Positions 33,358-44,200 of a stretch of 64,000 bases of DNA are shown in pieces. The translations under genes were made by a program, and so were the position numbers. Within the stretch, counting starts at the first letter, position 1, and every line of letters starts with the position of its first letter. Below the pieces are notes generated by a model. It searched no databases, was not told where the DNA came from, and saw nothing but the letters and a program-made list of their open reading frames with translations. This DNA is from Flammeovirga sp. EKP202 (GTDB lineage Bacteria > Bacteroidota > Bacteroidia > Cytophagales > Flammeovirgaceae): NCBI RefSeq assembly GCF_014534745.1, contig NZ_JACVVP010000035.1, forward strand, positions 1 to 64,000, read 5' to 3'.

Positions 33358-34734
33358 ATGAAATATGCTGTAATTGATCTTGAGACAACAGGAGGGTCGG
33401 TAGCCCAAGGAGGAAGAATTATTGAGATAGCCATCATTGTTTTAGAGGATGGTGTTGAGATAGATCGCTTTGAGTCGTTTGTGAACCCTGAAATGAATAT
33501 TCCACCTTTTATCCAAAATTTGACAGGGATAAAAAATGGAATGGTGAAGAATGCACCAAAGTTTTTTGAAATCGCCAAAAAGGTCGTTGAAATAACGAAA
33601 GATTGCTTATTTGTAGCTCATAATGCGGACTTTGATTACAACTTTGTGAAAGATGAGTTTAAATCATTAGGCTACAAGTACAGAAGAAATTCAGTGTGTA
33701 CCGTTGAATTATCAAGGGTATTATTACCTGGGAAGAAGTCTTATAGTTTGGGGAAACTATGTGATGAAATTGGTATTCCACATAATTCAAGGCACAGAGC
33801 AATTGGTGATACAGAAGCTACAGCTAAATTATTCCAATTATTATTACAGCAACAAAAAGCGGATGAAGTAATTGAAGAAATGACTGATTATGATGTTTAT
33901 TCTTCAAAGAAACATTACCAGCTTTCAAAAGATAAAATAGATAATCTTCCTGACGAAACAGGAGTGTATTATCTCTACAATGCTGAGGAAGAATTAATCT
34001 ACATCGGTAAAAGTAAAAATATCCGAAAAAGAATCCTCCAACATCTTTCAAATAAGAGCACTCCAAGAGCCATAAGAATGGCTGAAATGGTAAGAGATGT
34101 GAAAACTACGCTCACGGGCAGTGAATTAATTGCATTGTTATTGGAATCTGACGAAATTAAGAAACACCTTCCAAGGTTTAACAGAGCACAACGACGTGCG
34201 AAGACCTTCTTTGGTATTTATCAGTCTTATGATGATAATGGGTATGTTAATTTCAGTATAGCTCCATTATCTGAAGGTGATCATCCTGTTACTACAACTT
34301 TTTCAAGAAAAGAAGCGGAAAAGATTTTAGATAGGATGGTGGATAAGAATAATCTTTGTCAGAAACTGTCAGGTATTGACCACAGTGATAAAGCTTGTTT
34401 TAGGTATCATCTGAAAAATTGTAATGGTGCTTGTGTCGGTGAAGAAACTCCCGAAGATTACAATAAAAGAGCATTACAAGCTTCAATGAGATTTAGCTAT
34501 GGAGTTCCTAATATGTTCTTAATTGACAAAGGAAGAGAAGAAGATGAAAGAGCCGTTGTACAAATTGCAAAAGGAATTTACAGAGGTTTCGGTTACATCA
34601 AAATGAACGAAAACTACTCTCCAAAAGAACTCGAAAAGGTCATTACTCCTTATGATGACAACGCTGATGTAAATAAAATAATCCGTGGAATTCTTCGAAA
34701 GAAAAAAGGTATTGAAAGAAAGGTCTTTTATTAA
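33358..34734 (+). CDS. DEDDh exonuclease/GIY-YIG endonuclease fusion
   Basis: The 458-residue protein joins two nucleases. Residues 1-165 form a DnaQ-type 3'-5' exonuclease: VIDLETTGG with D7 and E9, FVAHNADFDYNF, and HRAIGDTEATAK (DEDDh class). Residues about 198-290 are a GIY-YIG domain with TGVYYLYNAEEELIYIGKS and RILQHL, as in UvrC and Cho. A Cys-containing C-terminal domain follows (FRYHLKNCNGACVGEE). This order resembles UvrC-like/Cho fusions and suggests a repair role on damaged DNA, cutting and then trimming. It starts a co-directional run through sprA and overlaps the next gene. Confidence 0.9.
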   Translation: MKYAVIDLETTGGSVAQGGRIIEIAIIVLEDGVEIDRFESFVNPEMNIPPFIQNLTGIKNGMVKNAPKFFEIAKKVVEITKDCLFVAHNADFDYNFVKDEFKSLGYKYRRNSVCTVELSRVLLPGKKSYSLGKLCDEIGIPHNSRHRAIGDTEATAKLFQLLLQQQKADEVIEEMTDYDVYSSKKHYQLSKDKIDNLPDETGVYYLYNAEEELIYIGKSKNIRKRILQHLSNKSTPRAIRMAEMVRDVKTTLTGSELIALLLESDEIKKHLPRFNRAQRRAKTFFGIYQSYDDNGYVNFSIAPLSEGDHPVTTTFSRKEAEKILDRMVDKNNLCQKLSGIDHSDKACFRYHLKNCNGACVGEETPEDYNKRALQASMRFSYGVPNMFLIDKGREEDERAVVQIAKGIYRGFGYIKMNENYSPKELEKVITPYDDNADVNKIIRGILRKKKGIERKVFY

Positions 34735-35449
34735 ACTATTACTGACAATATGTGCGTTCATTGCACTTCATTTTAATGCAGTTGCCAATGAAGGCGTACT
34801 GATGTTTAGTAATCAAAATATCGATCTTGGAGTCGTAAGTCATGAAGTTACTTACCATATCATTATCCCTTTTAAAAATATAGGAAAGCAAAGCGTTGAA
34901 TTGTTGAAAATAGATACGGACTGTGGTTGTTCTGAGGCTTCTTTTTCAAAACAAATGATAGCCCCTGGAGATTCAGCTACGATCAGTGTTGATTTTAAAC
35001 CTACAGAAGGAGAAACGCCTTTTTATAGAAGTATTGTATTATTGACGAACGGTAAAATCGGTCAATATACGATTTCCTTACAGGGAACAGTGGCGAATTC
35101 CAATCCAATAATTGCTACTAATAATGAGTATCATATTCCTTGGAAATCTGCGAAAAGTGCGATCCCGTTACTATCAAAATATGCTTTAAGAGTAGAAGGG
35201 AAAAAAGGAGATGTTATCAACTATCCGTTGTATGTGACCAACCTTGGACAGAAACCTTTAGTGCTTAACCAATTTGATACAAAAGGAAAAGCAGAGACGA
35301 TGCAGTACCCTAGATTGGTACAACAAGGAGAGATTTTGATGATTCCTCTTCAAATAAAGTTAACTGAAAGTGGAGTTTTTCGAGACTATTTCAAACTTAT
35401 GACGGATGAGAAAAATATCCTGATCCGTTTACAGACTATTGTGAATTAA
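34685..35449 (+). CDS. DUF1573 domain protein
   Basis: The 254-residue protein has a signal segment (SFIKLLLTICAFIALHFNAV) and a DUF1573 domain of Ig-like type: NQNIDLGVVSHEVTYHI, FKNIGKQSVELLKIDTDCGC, and PGDSATISVDFKPTEG. The conserved Cys pair sits in DCGC. Such proteins are periplasmic or surface proteins of unknown role. No ATG is available upstream of the signal. The frame opens with GTG at 34685, with TTG at 34712 as an alternative giving a shorter, more typical signal peptide. Either way it overlaps the previous gene by 23-50 bp, implying coupled translation. Confidence 0.8.
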   Translation: MEFFERKKVLKERSFIKLLLTICAFIALHFNAVANEGVLMFSNQNIDLGVVSHEVTYHIIIPFKNIGKQSVELLKIDTDCGCSEASFSKQMIAPGDSATISVDFKPTEGETPFYRSIVLLTNGKIGQYTISLQGTVANSNPIIATNNEYHIPWKSAKSAIPLLSKYALRVEGKKGDVINYPLYVTNLGQKPLVLNQFDTKGKAETMQYPRLVQQGEILMIPLQIKLTESGVFRDYFKLMTDEKNILIRLQTIVN

Positions 35450-35450
35450 A

Positions 35451-36419
35451 ATGCCAATTGTTAAACCTCAAAAGTACAAACTGCCGTTCTGGCAATTTAA
35501 TGGACATCTACAGACCATTCTTCCATCTATCCAAAGAAAAATAGAAGGTGTTTCTTATGAACGAGAACGAATTGAATTGGAAGATGGCGATTTCTTTGAT
35601 TTTGATTGGTTGAGAAATGGTAATCAACGTTTGGTGATTGTTTTACATGGCCTGGAAGGTGGTGTTGATAGACATTATTGTAAAGGGATCGCAAAACTAT
35701 TTTCAGAAAATCAATGGGATGTTTTAGGATGGAATTGTAGATCATGTAGTGGTGAAATCAATAGATTACCAAGGTTCTATCATCATGGAGATATCAAAGA
35801 TGTAGAAGTGGTTTTATCAAAAATAGAAAAGTATAATTATAAGGAAATCGCTTTCGTAGGTTTTAGTATGGGAGGTGCCATTTCTTTAAATACTTTAGGT
35901 ACACCGTCTTTAAAACTTGATAATGTAATTGGTGCAGTAGCAGTTTCAACTCCTATTGATTTAAAGACTTGCAGTGATGAATTAGAGAAAAGATCGAAAC
36001 GTTTTTATAATCAAAAGTTCAATAAGAAGTTGAGTGCTAAAGTTATAGCCAAAACAAAAGTAATGGACGGGATTGATGATCGTTTAATTCAGGAAGGAAA
36101 GATCAAATCATTAAGGGATTTTGATCGTTTTTATACCGCACCATTGCATGGATTCACATCAGCAGACGACTTTTATTATCAAGCTAGTCCACAAAGGAAA
36201 ATAAATAATATCCAAAAGCCTGTTCTTCTTTTAAATGCATTAAATGACCCTTTTCTCACCAAAGAAAGTTACCCATTTGATCTTGCAAAAGAGAGTAAAT
36301 ACTTATATTTGGAAGCTCCAAAAAAAGGGGGACATGTTGGCTTTTGCAGAGATAAAGAATACTACACTTATTCTGAGCAGAGAAGCTTAGAATTCCTAAA
36401 CAATTGTTCAGCATTTTAG
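35451..36419 (+). CDS. YheT-family alpha/beta hydrolase
   Basis: The 322-residue hydrolase has the family opening LPFWQFNGHLQTILPSI, the oxyanion region LVIVLHGLEGGVDRHYCKG, NCRSCSGEINRLPRFYHHGD, and the nucleophile elbow AFVGFSMGGAI. Asp in LLNALNDPFL and His in KKGGHVGF complete a catalytic triad. The YheT/EMB8 group probably acts on lipid esters or other hydrophobic esters, but substrates are unknown. It begins 1 bp after the DUF1573 gene stop codon, so translation is likely coupled. Confidence 0.9.
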   Translation: MPIVKPQKYKLPFWQFNGHLQTILPSIQRKIEGVSYERERIELEDGDFFDFDWLRNGNQRLVIVLHGLEGGVDRHYCKGIAKLFSENQWDVLGWNCRSCSGEINRLPRFYHHGDIKDVEVVLSKIEKYNYKEIAFVGFSMGGAISLNTLGTPSLKLDNVIGAVAVSTPIDLKTCSDELEKRSKRFYNQKFNKKLSAKVIAKTKVMDGIDDRLIQEGKIKSLRDFDRFYTAPLHGFTSADDFYYQASPQRKINNIQKPVLLLNALNDPFLTKESYPFDLAKESKYLYLEAPKKGGHVGFCRDKEYYTYSEQRSLEFLNNCSAF

Positions 36420-36430
36420 AATTAAAAGAA

Positions 36431-37543
36431 ATGAGTATGATCAAGTCAAAAACAATACTTCGATTCCTAGTTTTATTCAACCTATCGTTTTTCATGTTTT
36501 CATGTCTTTCTAAAGAAGGTGCTAAATCTGATTTAGAAAAGTCTTATTTACCAATGGCCAAGGGGAAACCTGGTGAAATGGTGTTGGTGATGGACTCTGT
36601 ACAATGGAAACCTCAAGACGGAGTAGGTGCTGATTTATACAAACTAGTATTAGGGAAATCAAGAGGAGTACTACCTCAGCCAGAACCTCAATTTACAGTA
36701 ACACAGGTAATCCCTTCAGGATTTACAAGTATTCTTAAGCAAGCTAGAAATGTATTGATCGTAACAACATTTGATCAAAATACGAGAGAAAGTGCCGTTT
36801 TAAGATCATTTTTTGGGAAAGGTGTAATCGAGAAATTAAGAAAAGAGAAAGATAAATTTCATTTTATCAAATACGATGCGTGGGCACAAGGGCAAACAGT
36901 CGAGCTATTATTTGCGAAAGATGAAGCAACATTAAGAGAGGTTTTGAATGACCCTGCAAAACAAAGAGCAATCGCAGAGCCTTTTCATGATTTAGAAACA
37001 AAGAACCTTCAAAAAGCCATCAATAAGACATATTCAAGAGTAACGGACAAGTTTTTAAGAAAGAACATGAACGTTTCTATGAAATTATTAGATGGTTATA
37101 AAGTAGCTCAAAATGATGATAACTTTTTATGGTTAAGACATCCAGAGCAAAGCTTTGATAAAAATATTTTCATTTCTAGAGTACCTTACACTGATCAAAA
37201 GCAATTTGACCCTGAGCAAATCATTATCGATAGAGATAGGTTGGCAAAGCAGTATTTGTATGGTGACCCAAGTAACCAAAACTCTTTTGTAGTGACTGAG
37301 AAATTAGTACCAGTAGAGTCGCAAAACACAAAAGTGGATGGACGCTTGGCTATTGAGACAAGAGGACTTTGGAAAACGAATAATATCACAATGGGTGGTC
37401 CTTTTGTGAGCTATACTTTTACAGATAAATCAGGAGCCTATTTATACTACGTAGAAGGCTTCATTTTTGCACCAGGAATGGATAAAAGAGAGCTTGTAAG
37501 AGAAATGGAAGCTCAATTAAAGACATTCAAGGAAATAGACTAG
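36431..37543 (+). CDS. DUF4837 family lipoprotein
   Basis: The 370-residue product starts MSMIKSKTILRFLVLFNLSF and has a lipobox (MFSC), so it is a membrane-anchored lipoprotein. The mature part matches the DUF4837 pattern I recall, with KGKPGEMVLVMDS, FTVTQVIPSGFTSILKQARN, DYKVAQND-like and GPFVSYTFTDKSGAYLYYVEG segments. Function is unknown; the family is restricted to Bacteroidota. A longer frame from TTG 36404 overlaps the previous gene and adds no signal, so ATG 36431 is preferred (ATG 36437 also works). ruvA follows 11 bp later. Confidence 0.85.
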   Translation: MSMIKSKTILRFLVLFNLSFFMFSCLSKEGAKSDLEKSYLPMAKGKPGEMVLVMDSVQWKPQDGVGADLYKLVLGKSRGVLPQPEPQFTVTQVIPSGFTSILKQARNVLIVTTFDQNTRESAVLRSFFGKGVIEKLRKEKDKFHFIKYDAWAQGQTVELLFAKDEATLREVLNDPAKQRAIAEPFHDLETKNLQKAINKTYSRVTDKFLRKNMNVSMKLLDGYKVAQNDDNFLWLRHPEQSFDKNIFISRVPYTDQKQFDPEQIIIDRDRLAKQYLYGDPSNQNSFVVTEKLVPVESQNTKVDGRLAIETRGLWKTNNITMGGPFVSYTFTDKSGAYLYYVEGFIFAPGMDKRELVREMEAQLKTFKEID

Positions 37544-37554
37544 AGAAATTAAAG

Positions 37555-38154
37555 ATGTATTACTATATTAGGGGGAAGTTAACGAAAAAACTTCCCACTT
37601 TCGCTGTGTTAGACGTACAAGGAATTGGGTATGAAATTCGTTGGCCATTAAATGCATTCAGTCTTTTGAATGAAGGAGAAGAATGTACTTTATATACTTA
37701 TCTATATGTGAAAGAAGATGTCCAACAGTTGTATGGATTTGCGACTGAAAACGACAGAAGCTTGTTTTTATTATTGATAAGTGTTTCAGGTATAGGACCC
37801 TCCACTGGATTAGCGTTTTTATCTTCTCTGTCTTCATCTGAAATATGTTCTGCGATTATGCAGGAAGACTCGAAGACTATTCAAAGTGTAAAAGGCATTG
37901 GAGCCAAAACTGCGCAAAGAGTAGTGATCGAGTTGAGAGATAAAATATCTAAGTTACAGTATTCAGGAGAGTTGACGCAAACCACTGTTGCCGTAGCACC
38001 AGATAACGCTAAAGTGGATGAAGCTATGGACGCACTTGTAGCTTTAGGTTTTACAAGAGCAGGAGCACAGAAATCGATCAAACTGATTATCAAGAAACAT
38101 GGTTCAGATTTATCAGTTGAAAAATTAATAAAACTAGCTTTGAAAAATAATTAA
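37555..38154 (+). CDS. ruvA: Holliday junction DNA helicase subunit RuvA
   Basis: RuvA binds four-way junctions and recruits RuvB. The 199-residue protein has the N-terminal OB fold (MYYYIRGKLTKKLPTFAVLD), then VSGIGPSTGLAFLSSL and VKGIGAKTAQRVVIELRDK, the two helix-hairpin-helix motifs, and a C-terminal helical domain that contacts RuvB (EAMDALVALGFTRAGAQKS). It is directly upstream of sprA, a gene order I recall from other Bacteroidota. ruvB is not in the window. Confidence 0.97.
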   Translation: MYYYIRGKLTKKLPTFAVLDVQGIGYEIRWPLNAFSLLNEGEECTLYTYLYVKEDVQQLYGFATENDRSLFLLLISVSGIGPSTGLAFLSSLSSSEICSAIMQEDSKTIQSVKGIGAKTAQRVVIELRDKISKLQYSGELTQTTVAVAPDNAKVDEAMDALVALGFTRAGAQKSIKLIIKKHGSDLSVEKLIKLALKNN

Positions 38155-38233
38155 TCTCCTCAGCCTATAGATAAATTTTTTACTTTTTGAGCACCTTGCG
38201 TGCATTAAATTATCAACATAATCTGACCTCAAT

Positions 38234-41200
38234 TTGTTTCGCTTTACAGTTGCAACTATTGTCAACGTACTGTTATATGTATTCTTTTTAAACGATGCTT
38301 ATTCATCAACAGCATATCATAGTACAGCATACGAGGTTTTTCAGCAAGAGAAACCTCAGGAGATAAGACAAGAACAAGACACAAGTAAATATGTGCCTTC
38401 TAAGCCTTATGAAAAAGATAGGTTCGGGGATCCTATTGCCTCTCCTGAACGAAAGTCTCCTCTGATTAGTACTAAACCAAATACGGAAACGAGTATTAGT
38501 ATTGATTCTGCAGGTAAAACCTACAATGTGAAGGAGACATTGAATGGTGATGTAGACTATAGAACCCCTTCTTACATTCATTACGATGCCTATAAAGACT
38601 ACCTCTTCAGAAAGCAGATGGCTGATTATTACAATAGTCTTTCTGTAGCTCAAGATGGTAATGATGTTTTGCCTGGAATGGATGGAGGTCGTTTGATCCC
38701 TGAAATTGAATTGGGTAGAGCTGCCGATTTCTTGTTTGGAGGTAGTACGCTTGACTTTGAGTTGAATGGTAATGCCATGTTGGATTTTGGTTTTCTTTTT
38801 CAAAGAGTTGATAATCCACAAGTTCCTGTAACACAACAACGAAATGGTGGTTTCAATTTTGATCAACAAGTAGGATTAGGTATGGTTGGTAAGATTGGAG
38901 ATAAGTTAGAACTATCGGCCAATTTCGATACCAAGAGTACATTCCAGTTTGATCAACAATATAATATGAGTTACACGGCCTATGATTATGATATCATTCA
39001 GGATATTCAAGTAGGTAACGTAAGTTTTAATGTTCGAAATTCATTGATTTCAGGTGCTCAAAACTTATTTGGTGTATATTCTAGATTGCGTTTTGGTAAT
39101 CTATATGTAAGTAGTGTTTTCTCTTCACAAAGAGGTTCGCAAGAAACGATTACGATCAAGAATGGTGGTCAGAACAGAGAATTTGAATTTAGATCCGATA
39201 CTTACGATAATAATCGACACTTCTTCATTGGGCATTTCTTCAGAGGTAAATATGAAGAATCTTTAAAGGCCACTCCCAATATTATTTCAGGTGTAGTTGT
39301 AACAAGAATGAAGGTTTATGTTACAAATAGAAGTAACGACACCGAAACACAAAGAAACTTAGTCGGTTTAATGGATTTGGGTGAAGCCGTTCCATACAAT
39401 CCAGCTTGGGTAGATATCAGTAATAATAATTCTGCCGCTGATAATAATGCCAACTTATTGTACAATCAGGTCAGAAACCTTAACCGTCAGTCTGACGCAA
39501 TAAAAGGTCAACTTGAGGGAATAGGATTAGAAAATGGTTCTGAATTTGAAATTTTACGTAGTGCAAGAGAGTTATCTCCCACTGAATTCCAATACAATCA
39601 ACAATTAGGTTATGTCTCTTTATCTTCTCCATTGAGAAATGATGAAGTATTAGCCATCGCTTTTGAATACACCTTTAATGGAGTGAACTATAAGGTGGGT
39701 GAATTGAATGAGGACTTAGCGAACCTTTCTCAAGATGAGGTAATGTTCATGAAACTATTAAGTCCTTCAACGATCATTACAAAAGCACCTGACCTTTACA
39801 ACCCTGGTCAAGAAGTTGTATTCCCAATGTGGGACTTAATGATGAAGAATATCTATTCTTTACAAACATCAGGAATACAAAAAGAGGATTTCCAATTTAG
39901 AATTATCTATAGAGATGATGCAACGGGTGTTGACAACCCAAGTATTCAAGAAGGAGCTATTGCAGGTGTACCATTGATCGAAGTGACAGGTTTGGATCGT
40001 TTGAATATGAACTTAGAACTTCAAAAGGATGGTAACTTTGACTTTGTGGAAGGCGTGACTGTAGATTCTAAAAACGGACGGATTATTTTCCCTGTATTAG
40101 AACCATTTGGCTCTACGATAGAAACAAGTTTACAAAACGATCCTGTAACTATTCAAGATAAATATGTATTCAATGACCTGTATGAAAAAACGCAGGCTGA
40201 TGCCGTATTGAATACTAGGCAGAACAAATACTTCATGTTGGGTAGTTACAAAGGAGGTTCATCTAATGAGATATTACTTCCAGGAATTAATATTGCAGAA
40301 AACTCTGTAGTGATTACTTCAGGTGGAGTTACCTTGACAGAGGGAGTACAATATACAGTAGATTATCAATTTGGTAGAGTTACCATTTTGGATCAAGGTG
40401 TATTGACTTCAGGTAAAGATATCAGAATCACATACGAGAGAGCAGACCTTTTTAACTTCCAGACGAAAACGTTGGCAGGGGTGGATTTAGAATATCACTT
40501 TAATGAAGATTTCATTATTTCTGGTACATTAATGCACCTTTCAGAAAAACCCTTGATTTCTCGTGTCAATGTGGGAAGTGAACCCATTAAGAATACCATG
40601 TGGGGTCTTACCTTGGATTACACTACAGAATCGAGATTACTGACAAAGTTAGTAGATGGTATTCCAGGTTTAGATACAAAAGAAAGATCTAGTTTCTCTT
40701 TTAAAGGAGAGTTTGCCCAATTGATACCAGGTACTCCATCTTTAATCGGAACAGATGGTACTGGTTATATTGATGACTTTGAAGGAGCAGAGGTGCCCTA
40801 TGATTTAGGATTAAACCCGACGTCTTGGGCACACGGTAGTACTCCATTGAAAATATTGAAAGACCAAGGCTTGGAGGATAATCCGCCGATGACGCCTCAA
40901 GATTCATTGAAATACAATGACCGAAGAGCATTATTATCTTGGTATAATATTGATAACGTATTTTATTATACATCAGGAAATACAAGTAGACCTTCTAATA
41001 TTTCGGATGAAGATATGCAAAACCATTATGTGAGACTTATCCCATATAATGAGGTATTTAAAAACCGTCAAGCCAATCAAATCAATACCAATGAGGTGAC
41101 ATTTGACCTCGCTTATTATCCAACAGAAAAAGGGCCTTACAACTACAATACAGATCTCAATGCAGATGGTACGCTTAAAGACCCTACCAAAAATTTTGGT

Positions 41201-44200
41201 GCAATTACGAAAGCTATTACCACTGATGTAGATTTTGATAACTTGAACGTTCAGTATTTGGAATTCTGGATGATGGACCCTTTCATTCAAGGACAAAATG
41301 CGTTGGTAGAAGGTCAAAATAACAATACGGGGGGTAAACTATACATTGATTTAGGTAGCGTTTCTGAAGATGTAGTTCCTGACGGAAGACATTTCTTTGA
41401 AAATGGAATGACAACAAACAAAAGTCTATTGAACGAATCAGTTTGGGGTTACTCGCCTACCACACAATTTGTTAATAACGTATTCAATACAGCAGTTCCA
41501 AGAGCTGCACAAGATGTTGGTTATGATGGTTTGACGAGTGAAGAAGAAGCTGATTTCTTTAGAACAAATTTCATTGATAAATTACCCAATGTATTATCGC
41601 CAGAGGCTAGAGCTGCTATTCTTGCCGATCCATCAAGTGATGACTTTAGATATTATTTGGGTGGAGATTTAGATGCAGAAGATTTAAAAGTATTAGAGCG
41701 TTATAAACGTTTTAATGGACCTGACGGTAACTCACCTGAAAATTCAGGAGGAACGTCTTTTACACCTTCAAATACCAATTATCCAAACAATGAAGATTTA
41801 AATGGAGACAATACGCTGAATGAACTAAATGCTTACTACGAGTACGAGTTTGAGATGCGTCCAAATCAATTGTCCAACAACCCGTATATCGTCGACAGAG
41901 TAACATCAGAAGCTCCAGATTCAAGAGAATTAGTGACATGGTACCAAGTTCGAATTCCTATTCGTAATGAAGATAATTATGAGAAGTTTGGTAGCATAGA
42001 CAATTTCAAATCAATCAAATTCATTCGTTTATTTATGACAGACTGGGAGCAGCCTGTTGTATTAAGAATGTTGAATTTCCAATTGGTAGGTGCACAATGG
42101 AGACCTTACACATTGAATATTGATGATGAAGGAGGTAATCCATCTACTGCAACTGTAAACATTTCATCGGTAAACATTGAGCAAAATGGTGTAACAGATG
42201 AAAGTGGCAAAATTCCTTATGTATTACCTCCAGGTTTTGAAAGAGACTATGATGCAACATCAACGGTTTCAAGAAGAATTAACGAACAGTCGCTTCAAGT
42301 TTGTATCGATAATCTGGGTGATGATGACGGTGTAGCGGTCTTTAAGAACTTTAGCTTGGACCTTGTCAATTATAAAAGAATTAAAATGGAGCTCCATGCT
42401 CAATCTGATAATGCGAAAGATGAAGATTTGAGAGCATTCTTAAGAGTGGGTACCGATTTGGTTGATAACTACTATGAAATTGAAGTTCCTTTATACATCA
42501 CACCAAGGTATACTACAACCCAAGAGGCGATTTGGCCTAGGGAAAATGAGATTGATATTGCTCTGGAAGAACTCTACAGATTAAAATCCGAGCGAAATAA
42601 AAGTGGTGTAAAAAGGAATGAACTTTACCCTACAGATCTGACACAACCTAACATCAGAAACTATAGAGTGAGAGTGGTAGGTAATCCGGATTTAAGTGCA
42701 GTTCAGACGGCAATGATTGGTGTTAGAAACCCTAAAACTACAGATCCGAGCCCTTACAATGTATGTATTTGGGCCAATGAGTTAAGGGCTACCGAATATA
42801 GTACTTTCTCTGCATGGGCAGCAAACGCCTCAGTGGATGCAACGTTGGCGGACTTTATGAATATTAAAGCCAATACAAGATACAGTACTGTCGGTTTTGG
42901 TGGAATTCAAGATAAAATTGGTGATCGCCAAAGAGAAAGTAATCTTGAATTTGGTATCTCAACGAATATTAACTTAGAAAAAATATTCCTGAACCGTGTA
43001 GGTCTATCGATCCCGATTTATATGAGTTATGATCAAAAGGGATCCAATCCTTATTTTGACCCGTTAGACCCAGATACGCCTTTGGATATCTCTCAAGGAA
43101 GTTTTGAAACCGCAGCAGAAGGAGCTTATTATGCGGATCAAGTGAGGTACCTAGAGGTGTCTAGAAGTATTAATATCTCTAATTTGAGTAAAGTTAAGAT
43201 GAACCCTGAGGCAAAGAGTTATCCTTGGGATATTGAAAACTTAAGCTTAAGTGGCGGGTACTCTGACTCCAAAATGAGGGATAAAAATACGGAAGCTAGA
43301 GATTACACCCAATGGCAGTTAGGTGCAGCTTATTCTTATCAATCACCACTAAAAAATTGGGAGCCATTTAAAAATACGGAAATGGGTGAATGGGGTACAT
43401 TGGTGAAAGATTTTAATATTATGCCAATTCCAAACTCTTATTCAGTAAGAGGTAATCTAAACCGTACTTATCGCTATACACAATTCAGAACACTGAATGA
43501 TGATGGTCAATTTACTACTGAAGGTATTTTGCCTACCTACGAAAAGCAGTTCCTTTTTGATAGAGGATATAACTTAGGTTGGAACTTTGCTAAAAGTTTG
43601 AAATTGGACTATAATGCTACAGCAAACGCATTGGTTGATGAGCCTGAAGGGGCTATAGATACGGATGTGAAACGAGATTCGATTATTAATAATTTATTGG
43701 ATTTCGGACGAATGAAACAATTCAATCAGACCATTGCAGGTACTTACAATATACCGATCAATAAAATTCCAGCATTAGATTTTATTGGGGCCAATGCACG
43801 TTATACAGCGAATACGAATTGGACGGCAGGAACTTTAGGTATTGCAGATACCCTGGGTAATGTAATTTCCAACAGACAAGATATTGCCTTTAACTCCAAA
43901 TTGGACCTTAACAGTATCTATAAGAAAATAGGTTATGTAAATCACTTGGAAAATGGTGTTTCCTCTCGTTCTAGAAGTCGATCGAGATCCAGAAATACAT
44001 CTGGTTCAAAGAAGAAGAAAGACAACACCCGATTGGCTTATGAGAAAATTAGGTTGAAAGATAAGCTTAAAAAACTAAGAGCAAAGCAAAAGGAGCTAAG
44101 AACGGAAGAGGCAGATAAGAAAAAAGCGGAAAAAGAGAAGTTGGAAGGGAAGATTGCGAAGCTTAAAACAAAAATTGAGAAGTATAAAGCTAAAGAGAAA

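Noticed and set aside
38306-38869. 187-residue frame antisense to the start of sprA
   Set aside because: Shadow of the sprA coding frame; composition (Arg, Ile, Ser, Cys) is typical of antisense frames.
43966-44009. Arg-Ser repeat in sprA as a sequencing artefact
   Set aside because: The codons differ between repeats and the frame stays open on both sides, so it looks like real coding sequence.
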